A stretch of 64,000 nt of DNA from Streptomyces antibioticus (GCF_001514065.1 NZ_KQ948427.1:174474-238473), one strand, 5' to 3'; shown: positions 33,845-46,021, numbered from the stretch's first letter. The notes: generated by a model not told the origin, from the sequence alone. Numbers and translations: made by a program.

Positions 33845-33862
33845 TAATGGGATCCATTTTCA
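33845..33862. promoter_or_regulatory. Candidate Zur box
   Basis: The minus strand reads TGAAAATGGATCCCATTA, close to the Streptomyces Zur consensus TGAAAATGATTTTCA in its first half. It is 46 bp upstream of the cysteine-free bL32 gene and 33 bp upstream of the HAD gene. A TAGCGT -10 lies just downstream (33865-33870). Confidence 0.65.
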
Positions 33863-33907
33863 TGTAGCGTCCTCGGTGCTCGCTGCCCCACCGAGGAGGT
33901 CCCTGTC

Positions 33908-34078
33908 ATGGCTGTCCCCAAGCGGAAGATGTCCCGCAGCAACACCCGCCACCGCCGCGCGCAGTGGAAGGCGGCCACGCCGACGCTGGTGCCCGTCACG
34001 ATCGACGGCGTGCGTCACCTCGTACCGCAGAACCTGGTCAAGGCGTACGAGCGCGGCCTGCTGCGTCCCGAGAGCTGA
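33908..34078 (+). CDS. rpmF: Ribosomal protein bL32, cysteine-free paralogue
   Basis: The 56-residue protein starts [20 protein letters not shown], the bL32 signature, behind GAGGAGG. The zinc-ribbon Cys residues of the standard form are absent, so this is a C-minus paralogue. In Streptomyces such versions replace zinc-binding ones when zinc is scarce and free zinc for other uses. It lies 8 bp before a COG0523 GTPase and below a Zur box, consistent with a zinc-starvation operon. Confidence 0.93.
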   Translation: MAVPKRKMSRSNTRHRRAQWKAATPTLVPVTIDGVRHLVPQNLVKAYERGLLRPES

Positions 34079-34085
34079 GCGCCTG

Positions 34086-35237
34086 ATGCCTGAGCTCGAC
34101 CGTCTGCCCGTCACCGTCCTGTCCGGGTTCCTCGGGGCGGGCAAGACCACGCTGCTCAACCACGTCCTGGCGAACCGCGAGGGCCTGCGGGTCGCCGTGA
34201 TCGTCAACGACATGAGCGAGGTCAACATCGACGCCGCGCTGGTGCGGGGCGGCGAGGCCGCGCTGTCGCGCACCGAGGAGCGCCTGGTCGAGATGACCAA
34301 CGGCTGCATCTGCTGCACACTGCGCGACGACCTGCTGGAGGAGGTCGACCGGCTGGCCCGGGAGGGCAGGTTCGACCACCTGCTCATCGAATCCTCCGGC
34401 ATCTCCGAGCCCCTGCCCGTAGCGGCCACCTTCGCCTTCGCCCGCGACGACGGGGCCACGCTCGGGGACGTCGCCCGCCTCGACACCATGGTCACGGTCG
34501 TGGACGCGGCCAACTTCCTGCCCGAGCTGGACAGCGGTGACGAACTCGCCGAGCGCGGCCTCGCCCCCTTCGAGGACGACGAGCGCACGGTGAGCGATCT
34601 GCTCGTGGACCAGATCGAGTTCGCGGACGTCCTCGTCCTCAACAAGCTCGACCTGGTCGACGCGGACGCCGCGGCCCGCCTCCGCGCGGCCCTGCGCCGC
34701 CTCAACCCCGTCGCCCGGATCGTCGACGCCCGCCACTCCCGTGTGGACCTCGGACAGGTCCTGGGCACCGGCCTGTTCGACCTGGACCGCGCGCAGCAGG
34801 CGCCCGGCTGGGTCCAGGAGCTCAACGGCGAACACGTCCCCGAGACCGAGGAGTACGGCGTCTCCTCCACCGTCTTCCGCTCCGAACTCCCCTTCCATCC
34901 CGGCCGGTTGTGGACGTTCGTGACGCAGGAACTCGACGGCGGCGACCACGGCCGCATCCTGCGCTCGAAGGGCTTCTTCACCCTCGCGAGCCGCCCCCTG
35001 GTGACGGGCCTGTGGTCCCAGGCGGGCTCGGTGGCCCGCTTCGAACCGTCGGCGGCCCGCGACGACGAGGCGCCGTACGCGCAGGAGCTGGTGTTCATCG
35101 GCACGGGGCTGGACCACGCGGGGCTGCACAGCGCACTCGCGACCTGCCTCATGACGCCGGACGACGGCAGGCCCTTCCCTGACCCCTTCCCGGCCTGGGA
35201 CACGTACGGGATCGACGACTCCTGCGAGCACGGCTGA
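34086..35237 (+). CDS. COG0523 (CobW/ZigA-type) GTPase metallochaperone
   Basis: The 383-residue protein has the P-loop [15 protein letters not shown], the metal motif [11 protein letters not shown] (CxCC), and [14 protein letters not shown], with a C-terminal CobW domain. ZigA/YciC-type members hand zinc to client enzymes under zinc limitation, using GTP. It starts at ATG 34086, eight bases after the L32 stop. It should be co-induced with the L32 paralogue by Zur. Confidence 0.93.
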   Translation: MPELDRLPVTVLSGFLGAGKTTLLNHVLANREGLRVAVIVNDMSEVNIDAALVRGGEAALSRTEERLVEMTNGCICCTLRDDLLEEVDRLAREGRFDHLLIESSGISEPLPVAATFAFARDDGATLGDVARLDTMVTVVDAANFLPELDSGDELAERGLAPFEDDERTVSDLLVDQIEFADVLVLNKLDLVDADAAARLRAALRRLNPVARIVDARHSRVDLGQVLGTGLFDLDRAQQAPGWVQELNGEHVPETEEYGVSSTVFRSELPFHPGRLWTFVTQELDGGDHGRILRSKGFFTLASRPLVTGLWSQAGSVARFEPSAARDDEAPYAQELVFIGTGLDHAGLHSALATCLMTPDDGRPFPDPFPAWDTYGIDDSCEHG

Positions 35238-35264
35238 CGGAATACCGGGCCCCTGCGCAGCGTC

Positions 35265-36272
35265 TTGACAGAGGTGAGCCTCAGCCAGCAGACCGTCCGG
35301 TTCTCCGTCCTCGACCGTTCCCGCACCCGCGAGGGGCACTCGAACGCCGAGGCGCTGCGGGACACCGTGCGGTTCGCGCAGGAGGTGGAGGCGCTCGGCT
35401 ATCACCGGTTCTGGGTGTCGGAACACCACGGCGTGCCCGGTGTCGCCGGTTCCGCGCCGACCGTCCTGGCGGCGGCCGTGGCGGCGGCGACGCGGCGTAT
35501 CCGGGTCGGCACGGGCGGCGTGATGCTGCCGAACCACCGGCCCCTGGTCGTGGCCGAACAGTTCGGCGTGCTGGAGTCCCTGTTCCCCGGCCGTATCGAC
35601 ATGGGTCTGGGCCGCTCGGTCGGCTTCACCGACGGCGTCCGCAAGGCGCTGGGCCGTGACAAGGACGACGCCGACGGCTTCGCCGCCCAGCTCGGCGAAC
35701 TGCTCGGCTGGTTCACCGGCACCTCCCCGACCGGGGTCCATGCCCGCCCCGCGGAGGGCCTGACGGTCCCGCCCTTCGTCCTCGCGATGGGCGAGGGCGC
35801 CGGCATCGCCGCCCGGGCGGGCCTGCCGATGGTCATCGGCGACCTCAGGAACCGCGAGAAGATGCGCCGCGGCATCGACCACTACCGCACCCATTTCCGC
35901 CCCTCCCGCTGGGCGAGCGAGCCGTACGTCGTCATCTCCGGCACGATCGCCGTGGCCGCGACCCCCGAGGAGGCCCACCGCCTGCTCGTCCCCGAGGCCT
36001 GGTCGATGGCCCACTCCCGCACCCACGGCACGTTCCCGCCCCTGCCCCCGGCCGACCGCGTCGCCTCCCTCCCGATGTCTCCCAAGGAGCGCGGCTTCTA
36101 CGAGTCCGGCCTCACCGGCCACCTCGCGGGCACCGAGGACCAGGTCGCCCACGAGCTGGAGACGGTGCTGAAGGAGACGGGCGCCCAGGAGGTCCTGGTC
36201 ACGACGAGCACGTACGACCGCGACGCACTGCTGGACTCCTACCGACGGCTGGCCTCGATCGTCTCCGACTAG
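35265..36272 (+). CDS. LLM-class flavin monooxygenase, MsnO8 family
   Basis: The 335-residue protein is of the luciferase-like monooxygenase fold: [39 protein letters not shown], and [17 protein letters not shown] are all typical of MsnO8/YhbW-type enzymes. FMNH2 would be supplied in trans. The start is a TTG at 35265 or a GTG at 35274; either gives a good N-terminus. Its TAG stop contributes to the -10 of the UvrA-like gene. Confidence 0.9.
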   Translation: MTEVSLSQQTVRFSVLDRSRTREGHSNAEALRDTVRFAQEVEALGYHRFWVSEHHGVPGVAGSAPTVLAAAVAAATRRIRVGTGGVMLPNHRPLVVAEQFGVLESLFPGRIDMGLGRSVGFTDGVRKALGRDKDDADGFAAQLGELLGWFTGTSPTGVHARPAEGLTVPPFVLAMGEGAGIAARAGLPMVIGDLRNREKMRRGIDHYRTHFRPSRWASEPYVVISGTIAVAATPEEAHRLLVPEAWSMAHSRTHGTFPPLPPADRVASLPMSPKERGFYESGLTGHLAGTEDQVAHELETVLKETGAQEVLVTTSTYDRDALLDSYRRLASIVSD

Positions 36273-36275
36273 AGT
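36270..36275 (+). promoter_or_regulatory. Candidate -10 (TAGAGT) for the UvrA-like gene
   Basis: TAGAGT begins with the TAG stop of the preceding gene and is followed, eight bases on, by ATG 36284. There is no clear Shine-Dalgarno, so the gene may be leaderless. Confidence 0.45.
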
Positions 36276-36283
36276 TCCCCCTC

Positions 36284-38614
36284 ATGCACACCCCACATGA
36301 CCCGTATGTCCGTGTCCGCGGTGCCCGGGAGCACAACCTCAGGAACGTGGACGTCGACATCCCACGGGACGTGCTCGTCGTGTTCACCGGGGTGTCCGGG
36401 TCCGGGAAGTCGTCGTTGGCGTTCGGGACCGTGTACGCGGAGGCGCAGCGGCGGTATTTCGAGTCGGTGGCGCCGTATGCGCGGCGGCTGATCCATCAGG
36501 TCGGGGCGCCGAAGGTCGGGGAGATCACCGGGCTGCCGCCGGCCGTGTCGCTGGAGCAGCGGCGGGCCGCACCGACGTCGCGGTCGTCGGTGGGGACCGT
36601 CACCAATCTCTCCAACTCGCTGCGGATGCTGTTCTCGCGGGCCGGCGACTATCCGCCGGGGGCCGAGCGGCTCGACTCGGACGCGTTCTCGCCGAACACG
36701 GCGGCCGGGGCCTGCCCGGAGTGTCACGGGCTGGGGCGAGTGCACCGGACCAGTGAGGAGTTGCTCGTACCCGACCCCTCCCTGTCCATCCGCGATGGCG
36801 CGATCGCCGCCTGGCCCGGGGCCTGGCAGGGCAAGAACCTGCGCGACATCCTCGACGCCCTCGGGTACGACGTGGACCGGCCCTGGCGTGAGCTCTCCGC
36901 CGAGCAGCGGGAGTGGATCCTGTTCACGGACGAGCAGCCGGTCGTCACCGTGCACCCGGTGCGGGACGCCGACCGCATCCAACGGCCTTACCAGGGCACG
37001 TACATGAGCGCGCACCGGTATGTGATGAAGACCTTCTCCGACTCCAAGAGCCCTACCCTGCGCGCGAAGGCCGAGCGGTTCCTGAGCAGTGCGCCCTGTC
37101 CGGCGTGCGGGGGCAGCCGGCTGCGTCCGGAGGCGCTGGCGGTGACGTTCGCGGGGCGGACCATCGCCGAGCTCGCCGCCCTGCCGCTGACCGAGCTGGC
37201 CGGGCATCTCGTCGCGGACGGCGAGACCGCCCGCGTCCTCACCGACGACCTGCGGTCCCGTATCGCACCCGTCCTCGAACTCGGCCTCGGCTACCTGAGC
37301 CTCGACCGGGCCACCCCCACCCTCTCGGCGGGCGAACTCCAACGCCTGCGCCTGGCCACCCAGTTGCGCTCGGGCCTGTTCGGTGTGGTGTACGTCCTCG
37401 ACGAACCCTCCGCCGGACTCCACCCGGCCGACACGGAGGCACTGCTGACCGTGCTGGAGCGGCTGAAGGCGGCGGGCAACTCGGTGTTCGTGGTGGAGCA
37501 CCACCTCGACGTCGTACGGGGCGCGGACTGGCTGGTGGACGTGGGGCCGCTGGCCGGCGAGCACGGCGGACGGGTGCTGCACAGCGGTCCGGTGGCGGAG
37601 CTGGCCTCGGTCCAGGAGTCGGCCACCGCCCGGTATCTCTTCGACCGCGCACCCGTCCCGGTGCGTGAAGTACGCGCTCCCGGCGGACAGTTGAAGGTCG
37701 GACCCGTTTCCCGGCACAACCTGCGTGCCGTGACCGCCGAGTTCCCGCTCGGTGTCCTCACCGCCGTGACCGGCGTCTCGGGCTCGGGCAAGTCCACGCT
37801 CATCGGGGAGATCACGGAGGACCTCGCGGGCGTGGGCCGGCTGGTCTCGGTCGACCAGCGGCCCATCGGACGCACCCCGCGCTCCAACCTCGCCACCTAC
37901 ACCGGCCTCTTCGACGTCGTCCGCAAGGAGTTCGCGGCGACGGAGGAGGCCCGTCGGCGCGGCTTCGGTGTGGGGCGGTTCTCCTTCAACGTCAGCGGCG
38001 GGCGCTGCGAGACCTGCCAGGGCGAGGGGTTCGTCAGCGTCGAGCTGCTGTTCCTGCCCAGCACCTACGCCCCGTGCCCGGACTGCGGCGGCGCCCGCTA
38101 CAACCCCGAGACCCTCGAAGTGACCTACCGGGGACGGAACATCGCGCAGGTGCTCGACCTCACGGTGGAGACCGCGGCGGACTTCTTCGCGGACACCCCG
38201 GCCGTCGCGCGCAGCCTGCGCACCCTGCTCGACGTGGGCCTCGGGTATCTGCGCCTCGGCCAGCCCGCCACCGAACTCTCCGGCGGGGAGGCACAGCGCA
38301 TCAAGCTCGCGAGCGAACTCCAGCGCGGCCGCCGCGGCCACGCCCTCTACCTCCTCGACGAGCCCACCACCGGCCTGCACCCCGCCGACGTCGACGTCCT
38401 GATGCGCCAGCTGCACGGCCTCGTCGACACCGGGCACACCGTCATCGTCGTCGAGCACGACATGTCGGTCGTCGCGGGCGCGGACTGGGTGATCGACCTG
38501 GGGCCGGGCGGCGGCGACCAGGGCGGACGGATCGTCGCGGCCGGACCGCCGGTTGACGTGGCACGCGCGGAGGGCAGCGCGACGGCGGCCTATCTGGCAC
38601 GCGCCTTGGGCTGA
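36284..38614 (+). CDS. UvrA2-type excinuclease ABC subunit (drug resistance class)
   Basis: The 776-residue protein has two ABC ATPase halves with Walker A loops GVSGSGKSS (near residue 40) and GVSGSGKST (near residue 500), signature motifs [12 protein letters not shown] and [12 protein letters not shown], and the zinc-cysteine modules [17 protein letters not shown] and [17 protein letters not shown]. It is clearly shorter than UvrA because the UvrB-binding insertion is missing; this is the UvrA2/DrrC class, linked to resistance against DNA-intercalating drugs. It stands alone without UvrB or UvrC. Confidence 0.92.
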   Translation: MHTPHDPYVRVRGAREHNLRNVDVDIPRDVLVVFTGVSGSGKSSLAFGTVYAEAQRRYFESVAPYARRLIHQVGAPKVGEITGLPPAVSLEQRRAAPTSRSSVGTVTNLSNSLRMLFSRAGDYPPGAERLDSDAFSPNTAAGACPECHGLGRVHRTSEELLVPDPSLSIRDGAIAAWPGAWQGKNLRDILDALGYDVDRPWRELSAEQREWILFTDEQPVVTVHPVRDADRIQRPYQGTYMSAHRYVMKTFSDSKSPTLRAKAERFLSSAPCPACGGSRLRPEALAVTFAGRTIAELAALPLTELAGHLVADGETARVLTDDLRSRIAPVLELGLGYLSLDRATPTLSAGELQRLRLATQLRSGLFGVVYVLDEPSAGLHPADTEALLTVLERLKAAGNSVFVVEHHLDVVRGADWLVDVGPLAGEHGGRVLHSGPVAELASVQESATARYLFDRAPVPVREVRAPGGQLKVGPVSRHNLRAVTAEFPLGVLTAVTGVSGSGKSTLIGEITEDLAGVGRLVSVDQRPIGRTPRSNLATYTGLFDVVRKEFAATEEARRRGFGVGRFSFNVSGGRCETCQGEGFVSVELLFLPSTYAPCPDCGGARYNPETLEVTYRGRNIAQVLDLTVETAADFFADTPAVARSLRTLLDVGLGYLRLGQPATELSGGEAQRIKLASELQRGRRGHALYLLDEPTTGLHPADVDVLMRQLHGLVDTGHTVIVVEHDMSVVAGADWVIDLGPGGGDQGGRIVAAGPPVDVARAEGSATAAYLARALG

Positions 38615-38630
38615 ACTCCCCTCGCGGGCC

Positions 38631-39281
38631 TCATCGGTCCAGGACCGTGTACGCCCGGCCCCCGGTGTCGTGCAGCTGCCAGAGGCGGTCGGCGACCCGC
38701 TCCGGTTCGACCCGGCGGACCGCCACGAGGTGGGCGACCCGCAGCGGGCTGTCGGCGAGGGCGCTGGACAGCAGGGCGGTGTACGTCCGCAGAGCGGCCC
38801 CGGCGACCGCGCTCGCCGCGCGGTCGGGATCCGGGTGCTCCACGGCGCCGTCGGTGACGAACAGCAACGTGCCGCGTCCGGCCGTCCGCATGGCCGGCAG
38901 GACGGCCCGTACGGCGGCCGCGGCGCCGACGACGTGCAACGCCAGCGCCTGCTCCAGCTCGGCCGCTCCGGTGTCCGGCACCGACGCGCTCAGCACCGCG
39001 CCCTGCGGCGGGCCGAAGCACAACACCTGTGCGGGGCCCTGCCGTTCGGCGAGCACCGCGAGGGCCCGCGCGAGGTCGGCGGGGTCGCTCGCATCGGCCG
39101 GGTAGGACTCCGTCGGGACGCCCTCCGCGGTCAGGTCCAGGGTCAGTGCGGCGAGCCGGGCGGGATCGCGGGCGACGAGACCCACCGGGTGCCCGGCCCG
39201 GGCGAAGCGCCGGGCCACCGCGGCGCCGACCCCGGGCCCGGCGCCGACGACATGGACCGGTCCGGGGTGCGCGCTGCTCAT
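38631..39281 (-). CDS. Short-chain dehydrogenase/reductase
   Basis: The 216-residue protein (start ATG 39281, GGGAG upstream) shows the Rossmann start HVVGAGPGVGAAVARRFARAG with the NAD(P) glycine pattern, ARDPARLAALTLDL, and the cofactor segment. The classical YxxxK pair is not obvious: the region near residue 170 reads AGAALRTYTALLSSALAD. The missing catalytic Tyr/Lys suggests a non-catalytic or divergent SDR. It converges on UvrA2. Confidence 0.8.
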   Translation of the reverse strand: MSSAHPGPVHVVGAGPGVGAAVARRFARAGHPVGLVARDPARLAALTLDLTAEGVPTESYPADASDPADLARALAVLAERQGPAQVLCFGPPQGAVLSASVPDTGAAELEQALALHVVGAAAAVRAVLPAMRTAGRGTLLFVTDGAVEHPDPDRAASAVAGAALRTYTALLSSALADSPLRVAHLVAVRRVEPERVADRLWQLHDTGGRAYTVLDR

Positions 39282-39378
39282 GTCCACTCCCTCGATGGCG
39301 AGTTCGCCGGCACAGGCATGGCCTGCCGAGGAAGAGTCTCAGGACGGTTCGCCCCGTGTCGACCGACCGGCGGCGCGC

Positions 39379-40188
39379 CTACGCCACCAACGCCGTGTGG
39401 ATCCACCCCAGCTGTGCCGTCACTCCCGGCTGTGCGGCCAGGGCGAGGGAGCGCCGGTCGGGATGGCTGCCGTACGGAATGGCCTCCCGAATGTCCACCT
39501 CCGCCACCAGCCCCCGCGCCGACACCACCCGCCACACCGAGGCGAGCAGGCTGTCCTCGCCGACGAACGCGGGCGCGGTGCTGGCCGTACCGCCGTCCAA
39601 GCGGTAGCGCAGCCGCACCGGCTGGACGGGGACCCGCGCGTCCAGGGCGGCCTGGAAGGCGGCCCGGCGGAAGGTTCCCTGGGCGCGTCCGCACCACGTG
39701 CTGCCCTCGGGGAAGACGCCGACCGCCTGGCCGGCACGCAGTGCGCGGGCGATGCGGTCGACCGTGTCCGGGAGGGCGCGCAGCCGGTCCCGGTCGATGA
39801 ACAGGACCCCGCCCCGGGCAGCGAGCGCGCCCGCGACCGGCCACCGCCGGATCTCGGCCTTGGCGACCATCCGCGCCGGGCGCACGAAGCCGAGGAGCGG
39901 GATGTCCAGCCAGGAGATGTGGTTGGCGACCAGCAGGGTGCCGCCGGTGGGCGGGGCGGTGCCGGTGACCCGGACCCGGACCCCGGCGGCCCGTACGATC
40001 CACCGGCACCACCGCCTGACCAGCTCGGCGGGGATCCTCCCGCCGAGCGGCAGCAGCCCGATCCCGGCGAGCACCAGGGCCACGACCGCCGCCAGCCGCA
40101 GCACGGCACGCGGTACGGCCGTGGCGGACCCCGTCCGCTCCACGCACGTCCCCGGGGTGCAGGGCGCGCTCGGCAGCCAGACGCTCAT
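39379..40188 (-). CDS. olsA: Lyso-ornithine lipid O-acyltransferase OlsA (PlsC family)
   Basis: The 269-residue protein has one or two N-terminal membrane helices and the PlsC motifs NHISWLD (NHxxxxD) and FPEGST, the acyl-transfer core of 1-acylglycerol-phosphate acyltransferases. Paired with the adjacent N-acyltransferase (OlsB) it most likely completes ornithine lipid, a phosphorus-free membrane lipid. Its start overlaps the OlsB stop (TGATGA), so the two are translationally coupled. Confidence 0.85.
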   Translation of the reverse strand: MSVWLPSAPCTPGTCVERTGSATAVPRAVLRLAAVVALVLAGIGLLPLGGRIPAELVRRWCRWIVRAAGVRVRVTGTAPPTGGTLLVANHISWLDIPLLGFVRPARMVAKAEIRRWPVAGALAARGGVLFIDRDRLRALPDTVDRIARALRAGQAVGVFPEGSTWCGRAQGTFRRAAFQAALDARVPVQPVRLRYRLDGGTASTAPAFVGEDSLLASVWRVVSARGLVAEVDIREAIPYGSHPDRRSLALAAQPGVTAQLGWIHTALVA

Positions 40189-40955
40189 CAGGCCGGTACG
40201 AGGGAGAGGAAGTGCCGCAGATAGCGCGGGTTGACCCGGCGCATCGACAGCAGCACGTACAGGTCGGCGACCCCGAAGTCCGGGTCGTGGGCGGGCTCCC
40301 CGCAGACCCAGGCGCCGAGCCGGAGGTAGCCGCGCAGCAGGGCCGGCAGTTCACTGCGTCCGGCGGCGGGCTCGCCGGGCACCCACGGCAGCAGCGGGCG
40401 TACCCGGTACTCCTCGGGCGCCAGGTGCTTGGCCCGCACCCGGTCCCAGGTCGCGGAGGCCAGCGCGCCGCCGTCGGCGAGCGGGATGGAACAGCAGCCG
40501 GCCAGCCACTCGTGGCCGCGGTCGACCATGTAGCGGGCGATGCCGGCCCAGATGAGCGAGATGACGGCGCCGTCCCGGTGGTCGGGGTGCACACAGGAGC
40601 GGCCGACCTCGACCAGGCCGGGGCGCAGCGCGTCGAGCGGGGTCAAGTCGAACTCGCCCTCGGAGTACAGGCGTCCGGCGATCGCGGCCCGCTCGGGCGG
40701 CAGCAGCCGGTAGGTGCCGACGACCTGTCCGGTGGTCGTGTCGGTGACGAGCAGGTGGTCGCAGTAGGCGTCGAAGGCGTCGACGTCGAGCCCCGGCTGG
40801 GGGCTCGCGAGCAGGGCGCCCATCTCGCCGGCGAACACGTCGTGCCGCAGCCGCTGGGCGGCGCGCACGTCGGCCTCGTCGCGGGCGAGGGAGACGGTGT
40901 AGCGGGTGGGGGCGGCGGGCAGCGGGGGTCGGTCGAGGGTGGTAACACCGGTCAT
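40188..40955 (-). CDS. olsB: Ornithine N-acyltransferase OlsB (GNAT fold)
   Basis: The 255-residue protein is a GNAT-type acyltransferase of the OlsB/hemolysin-like group: LARDEADVRAAQRLRHDVFA, VGTYRLLPPERA, CCSIPLADGG, and FGVADLYVLLSMRRVNPRYL at the C-terminus. It transfers a 3-hydroxyacyl chain to ornithine. It is upstream of olsA on the same strand. The start is ATG 40955. Ornithine lipid synthesis increases at phosphate limitation in other bacteria; no Pho box was identified here. Confidence 0.87.
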   Translation of the reverse strand: MTGVTTLDRPPLPAAPTRYTVSLARDEADVRAAQRLRHDVFAGEMGALLASPQPGLDVDAFDAYCDHLLVTDTTTGQVVGTYRLLPPERAAIAGRLYSEGEFDLTPLDALRPGLVEVGRSCVHPDHRDGAVISLIWAGIARYMVDRGHEWLAGCCSIPLADGGALASATWDRVRAKHLAPEEYRVRPLLPWVPGEPAAGRSELPALLRGYLRLGAWVCGEPAHDPDFGVADLYVLLSMRRVNPRYLRHFLSLVPA

Positions 40956-41226
40956 GGCACTCTCCAGGTCACGGGCCGGTTCGGGGACGGCACCCGGTGG
41001 GCCGGCGGGCTCCGGCCTCCCGCTCCTGTTCTCCCGACGCGGGTTGGCGTGTACGTGACCGGCTCCGGGAGCGCGGATGTGGGGAGGTTGAACGACGCGG
41101 GCCGGGTGTCGGAGGTGCCCGACTCCGCCGACGGGCCGGTGTCGCGGAGGTGAGCGGCAGAAGGCAACCCACGGCCCCGGAACACCGTCTACCGTCCGGA
41201 GGCGATCACCGAGGACGGGGGTACGG

Positions 41227-43242
41227 GTGGTACAGGGGTCGGTGCAGGGGCTCGACGCGCTGCCGTGGGAGCGACTGGAGACGACGGACCCGGACACGCC
41301 GGCCAAGGAGATACGCCGGGTGCTGAGGCGCCTGTTCCGCAAGGGCGCCGAGTCGACCGAGGACGACTGCCACCCCCTCTTCTACGCCCTCGCCCACTCG
41401 GTCCGCGGCGTCCCCTCCGTGACCCCGGCCGCCCTTCCGTTCGTCGTCGCCCTGGCCGCCGATCCGGGAACCGGTGCGCGCACGACCCTCGTCGAACTGC
41501 TGATCCACCTCGCCAGGACCGCGGCGAAGGCCGAGCCGCAGCTGGTCGCGGATGGCTGGGCCGACGCCTGGGACCGGGCTCATGACACGGTCCAGGCACT
41601 GCTCGCCGACGCCCATCCGGTCGTACGACGGACAGCCGTGCCCCTCGCCGACGGGCCCGGTCGGCTCATCGAGCGGTGGCGGTCCGAGCGGGACCTGTCG
41701 GTGCGGTTGCCGGTGCTCTTCGCGCTGGGCTGGTCCGCCCCGGAGCGCAGCGAGGGGCCGCGGGCGGTCCTGGACGAGGCGCTGCGGAGCGACGACCCGC
41801 TCGTGTGGCTGGCGGCGGTGCACGCGGCCGTGCCGCTGGATCCCGAGCTGCCGGTGCGGGAGCTGGAATCGCTGGTGGCCGTGCTCACCGACCGCGCGCT
41901 GCGGTCGCGTGGGGAGCAGGTCTGGTACCTGCCGGACGCGGAGTACCCCTTCGACCGCAAGGACATCGCCGTCTGGACGGCCGAGCTGTTCGAGGACCGC
42001 CCCGTCCTCGGCACCGAGTTCCTGACCCGGCTGGCCGCGGCGGCCGACCCCGCCGAGGACACCGATCTGCTGGTGGGCGTCCTGGACCGGGCCTGGCGGC
42101 TGCTGACCTGCCGCCGATCCGTCGAGCCCGCACTGCTCCCCCTCGCCGGCCGGCTGCTGGACCACCCGGACCCCGAGCCGCGCTACCGGGCCGTTCACCT
42201 CCTCGCGCTGCTCGGCCCCAGGGCCGCCGCCCACGCCGACCGGCTCGCCGCGCTGCTCGACGACCCGGGCGAGGCCGACTTCCTGGAGGGCACCGTCGGC
42301 GAGCACGCCCGGTGGGCGCTGGCCCGGATGGGCGATCCTCGGGCCCTGGACGGTCTGGTCGACGTGCTCTGTGCGCCGTACCGCGACGGCTACGGCCGGG
42401 GCTATGTCCTCGGCGATCCGCGCCGCCCCGAGATCGAGGACGTCCTGACCCCCCTTCGGGCCCACGCGGACGCGATCCTGCCGTCGATCCGGGAGGAACT
42501 GCGCCAGGCCCTCGCCGACCCTGCCGGGTACGGGCCCCCGACCGCCGACTTCCTGGCGGTCCTCCGGGCCTGGGAGACGGACGCGCTGCCCGCGCTCCCG
42601 GAGGTCACGGCCTTCGTCGCCGACGAGTTCCGCTGGTACGACGCCATGCAGACGCTCGCGGCCATGGGACCGGGCGCCCGCGCCGCCGCGCCCGCCCTGA
42701 TCGAGCGCATCGCCCAGGAACGGCCCGGCAATCGCCATGTGCTGCACTGGGCCCTCCAGCGCATCGGCGGCGGGGAACCCGCCGAGAACCTACGGGCCGT
42801 CGGCGCGGGGCTGCCGCCCGACGACGAGGCCGCGGGCGCCGGAATGGTCGGCTACCTCGCCGAATTCGGCACGGAGGCCGCGCCCTACGCGGAGCGGGTA
42901 CGGCACACAGTCGACCACAGCACGGGCTGGGTCAGGGTGCAGGCGGCCTCAGCCCTCTGGGCGATCACGGGCGAGCCCGAGCCCGCGCGCTCGGTCCTGG
43001 CGGAACCGGTCGTGGCGCTGGCCGCGGGCGGTGACGTGTACGGCTCGTTCCAGGACGCGGTGGGCGCCCTCGTCCGCCACGGCTCCCTGGACGAGACCGC
43101 GCGCACCGCCCTCCTCGCCCTGCGCGACCAGGACCGCCGGCTCTCGCCGCACCGCGACTACCGCGCGATCCTCCAGGACGAGGAGCACCGTGCCCTGATC
43201 GACGCTGCCCTGGCCGAGGTGGCTCGGCGGGACCGGGGTTGA
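41227..43242 (+). CDS. Large HEAT-repeat scaffold protein
   Basis: The 671-residue protein (GTG start 41227) is made almost entirely of amphipathic helix pairs with the HEAT pattern: for instance VWLAAVHAAVPLDPELPVRE, ARWALARMGDPRALDGLVDV and AAPALIERIAQERPGNRHVL. About ten to twelve repeats are likely. It has no catalytic motif, signal or membrane segment. HEAT scaffolds hold or recognise partners; partners here are unknown. It is flanked by the ols and sdh operons, oriented opposite to both. Confidence 0.8.
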   Translation: MVQGSVQGLDALPWERLETTDPDTPAKEIRRVLRRLFRKGAESTEDDCHPLFYALAHSVRGVPSVTPAALPFVVALAADPGTGARTTLVELLIHLARTAAKAEPQLVADGWADAWDRAHDTVQALLADAHPVVRRTAVPLADGPGRLIERWRSERDLSVRLPVLFALGWSAPERSEGPRAVLDEALRSDDPLVWLAAVHAAVPLDPELPVRELESLVAVLTDRALRSRGEQVWYLPDAEYPFDRKDIAVWTAELFEDRPVLGTEFLTRLAAAADPAEDTDLLVGVLDRAWRLLTCRRSVEPALLPLAGRLLDHPDPEPRYRAVHLLALLGPRAAAHADRLAALLDDPGEADFLEGTVGEHARWALARMGDPRALDGLVDVLCAPYRDGYGRGYVLGDPRRPEIEDVLTPLRAHADAILPSIREELRQALADPAGYGPPTADFLAVLRAWETDALPALPEVTAFVADEFRWYDAMQTLAAMGPGARAAAPALIERIAQERPGNRHVLHWALQRIGGGEPAENLRAVGAGLPPDDEAAGAGMVGYLAEFGTEAAPYAERVRHTVDHSTGWVRVQAASALWAITGEPEPARSVLAEPVVALAAGGDVYGSFQDAVGALVRHGSLDETARTALLALRDQDRRLSPHRDYRAILQDEEHRALIDAALAEVARRDRG

Positions 43243-43294
43243 GCACCACTCCCGGCCCCGCCCGTCCGCACCCTGTCGGCGAACGTCCCTGTGT

Positions 43295-43315
43295 GGTCCG
43301 CCTCTTGGGCGGACC
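43295..43315. terminator. Hairpin terminator between the HEAT gene and sdhB
   Basis: GGTCCGCC and GGCGGACC form an 8-bp stem with a 5-base loop (TCTTG), midway between stops at 43242 (plus) and 43327 (minus). Confidence 0.75.
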
Positions 43316-43326
43316 CCCTGTGCGGT

Positions 43327-44072
43327 CTACCGCTTGGCGACCTTGCGCGTGGCCCGCAGCCACTCCTTGTTCATGCTCGTGATGGACACCAGCGGGATGC
43401 CCTTCGGGCAGGCGGTCGCGCACTCGCCGGCGAGGGTGCAGCCGCCGAAGCCCTCCTCGTCCATCTGCGCCACCATGTCCAGCACCCGCGTCTCCCGCTC
43501 GGGCGCGCCCTGGGGCAGCACGTTGAGGTGGTTGACCTTGGCCGAGGTGAACAGCATCGCCGCCCCGTTGGGGCACGCGGCGACGCACGCCCCGCAGCCG
43601 ATGCACTCGGCGTGCTCGAAGGCGAAGTCGGCGTCCGGCTTGGGCACCGGCGTGGCGTGCGCCTCCGGCGCGGCGCCCGTCGGTGCGGTGATGTAGCCGC
43701 CGGCCTGGATGATCCGGTCGAAGGCCGACCGGTCCACGACCAGGTCCTTGATCACGGGGAACGCGGAGGCCCGCCACGGCTCGATGTCGATGGTGTCGCC
43801 GTCCTTGAAGGACCGCATGTGCAGCTGGCAGGTGGTGGTGCGCTCGGGCCCGTGGGCGTCGCCGTTGATGACGAGGGAGCACGCGCCGCAGATGCCCTCG
43901 CGGCAGTCGTGGTCGAAGGCCACGGGGTCCTCACCGCGCAGGATGAGCTCCTCGTTGAGCGTGTCGAGCATCTCCAGGAAGGACATGTCGGAGGAGATGC
44001 CGTCCACCTCGTACGTGGACATGGCGCCTTCGGCGTCGGCGTTCTTCTGCCGCCAGACGCGCAGGGTGAGCT

Positions 44073-44076
<4 letters not shown>
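43327..44076 (-). CDS. sdhB: Succinate dehydrogenase iron-sulfur subunit
   Basis: The 249-residue protein holds three clusters. Cys58, 63, 66 and 83 ([15 protein letters not shown]) bind the [2Fe-2S]; [20 protein letters not shown] and [18 protein letters not shown] hold the [4Fe-4S] and [3Fe-4S]. It passes electrons from the flavoprotein to the membrane haem subunit. The start overlaps the end of sdhA (44073-44076), in a three-gene operon read on the minus strand. Confidence 0.95.
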
Positions 44077-46019
<1,943 letters not shown>

Positions 46020-46021
46020 GT

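Noticed and set aside
35265-35270. TTGACA as a -35 box
   Set aside because: It coincides with the likely start codon of the MsnO8-like gene and no -10 follows at a suitable distance.
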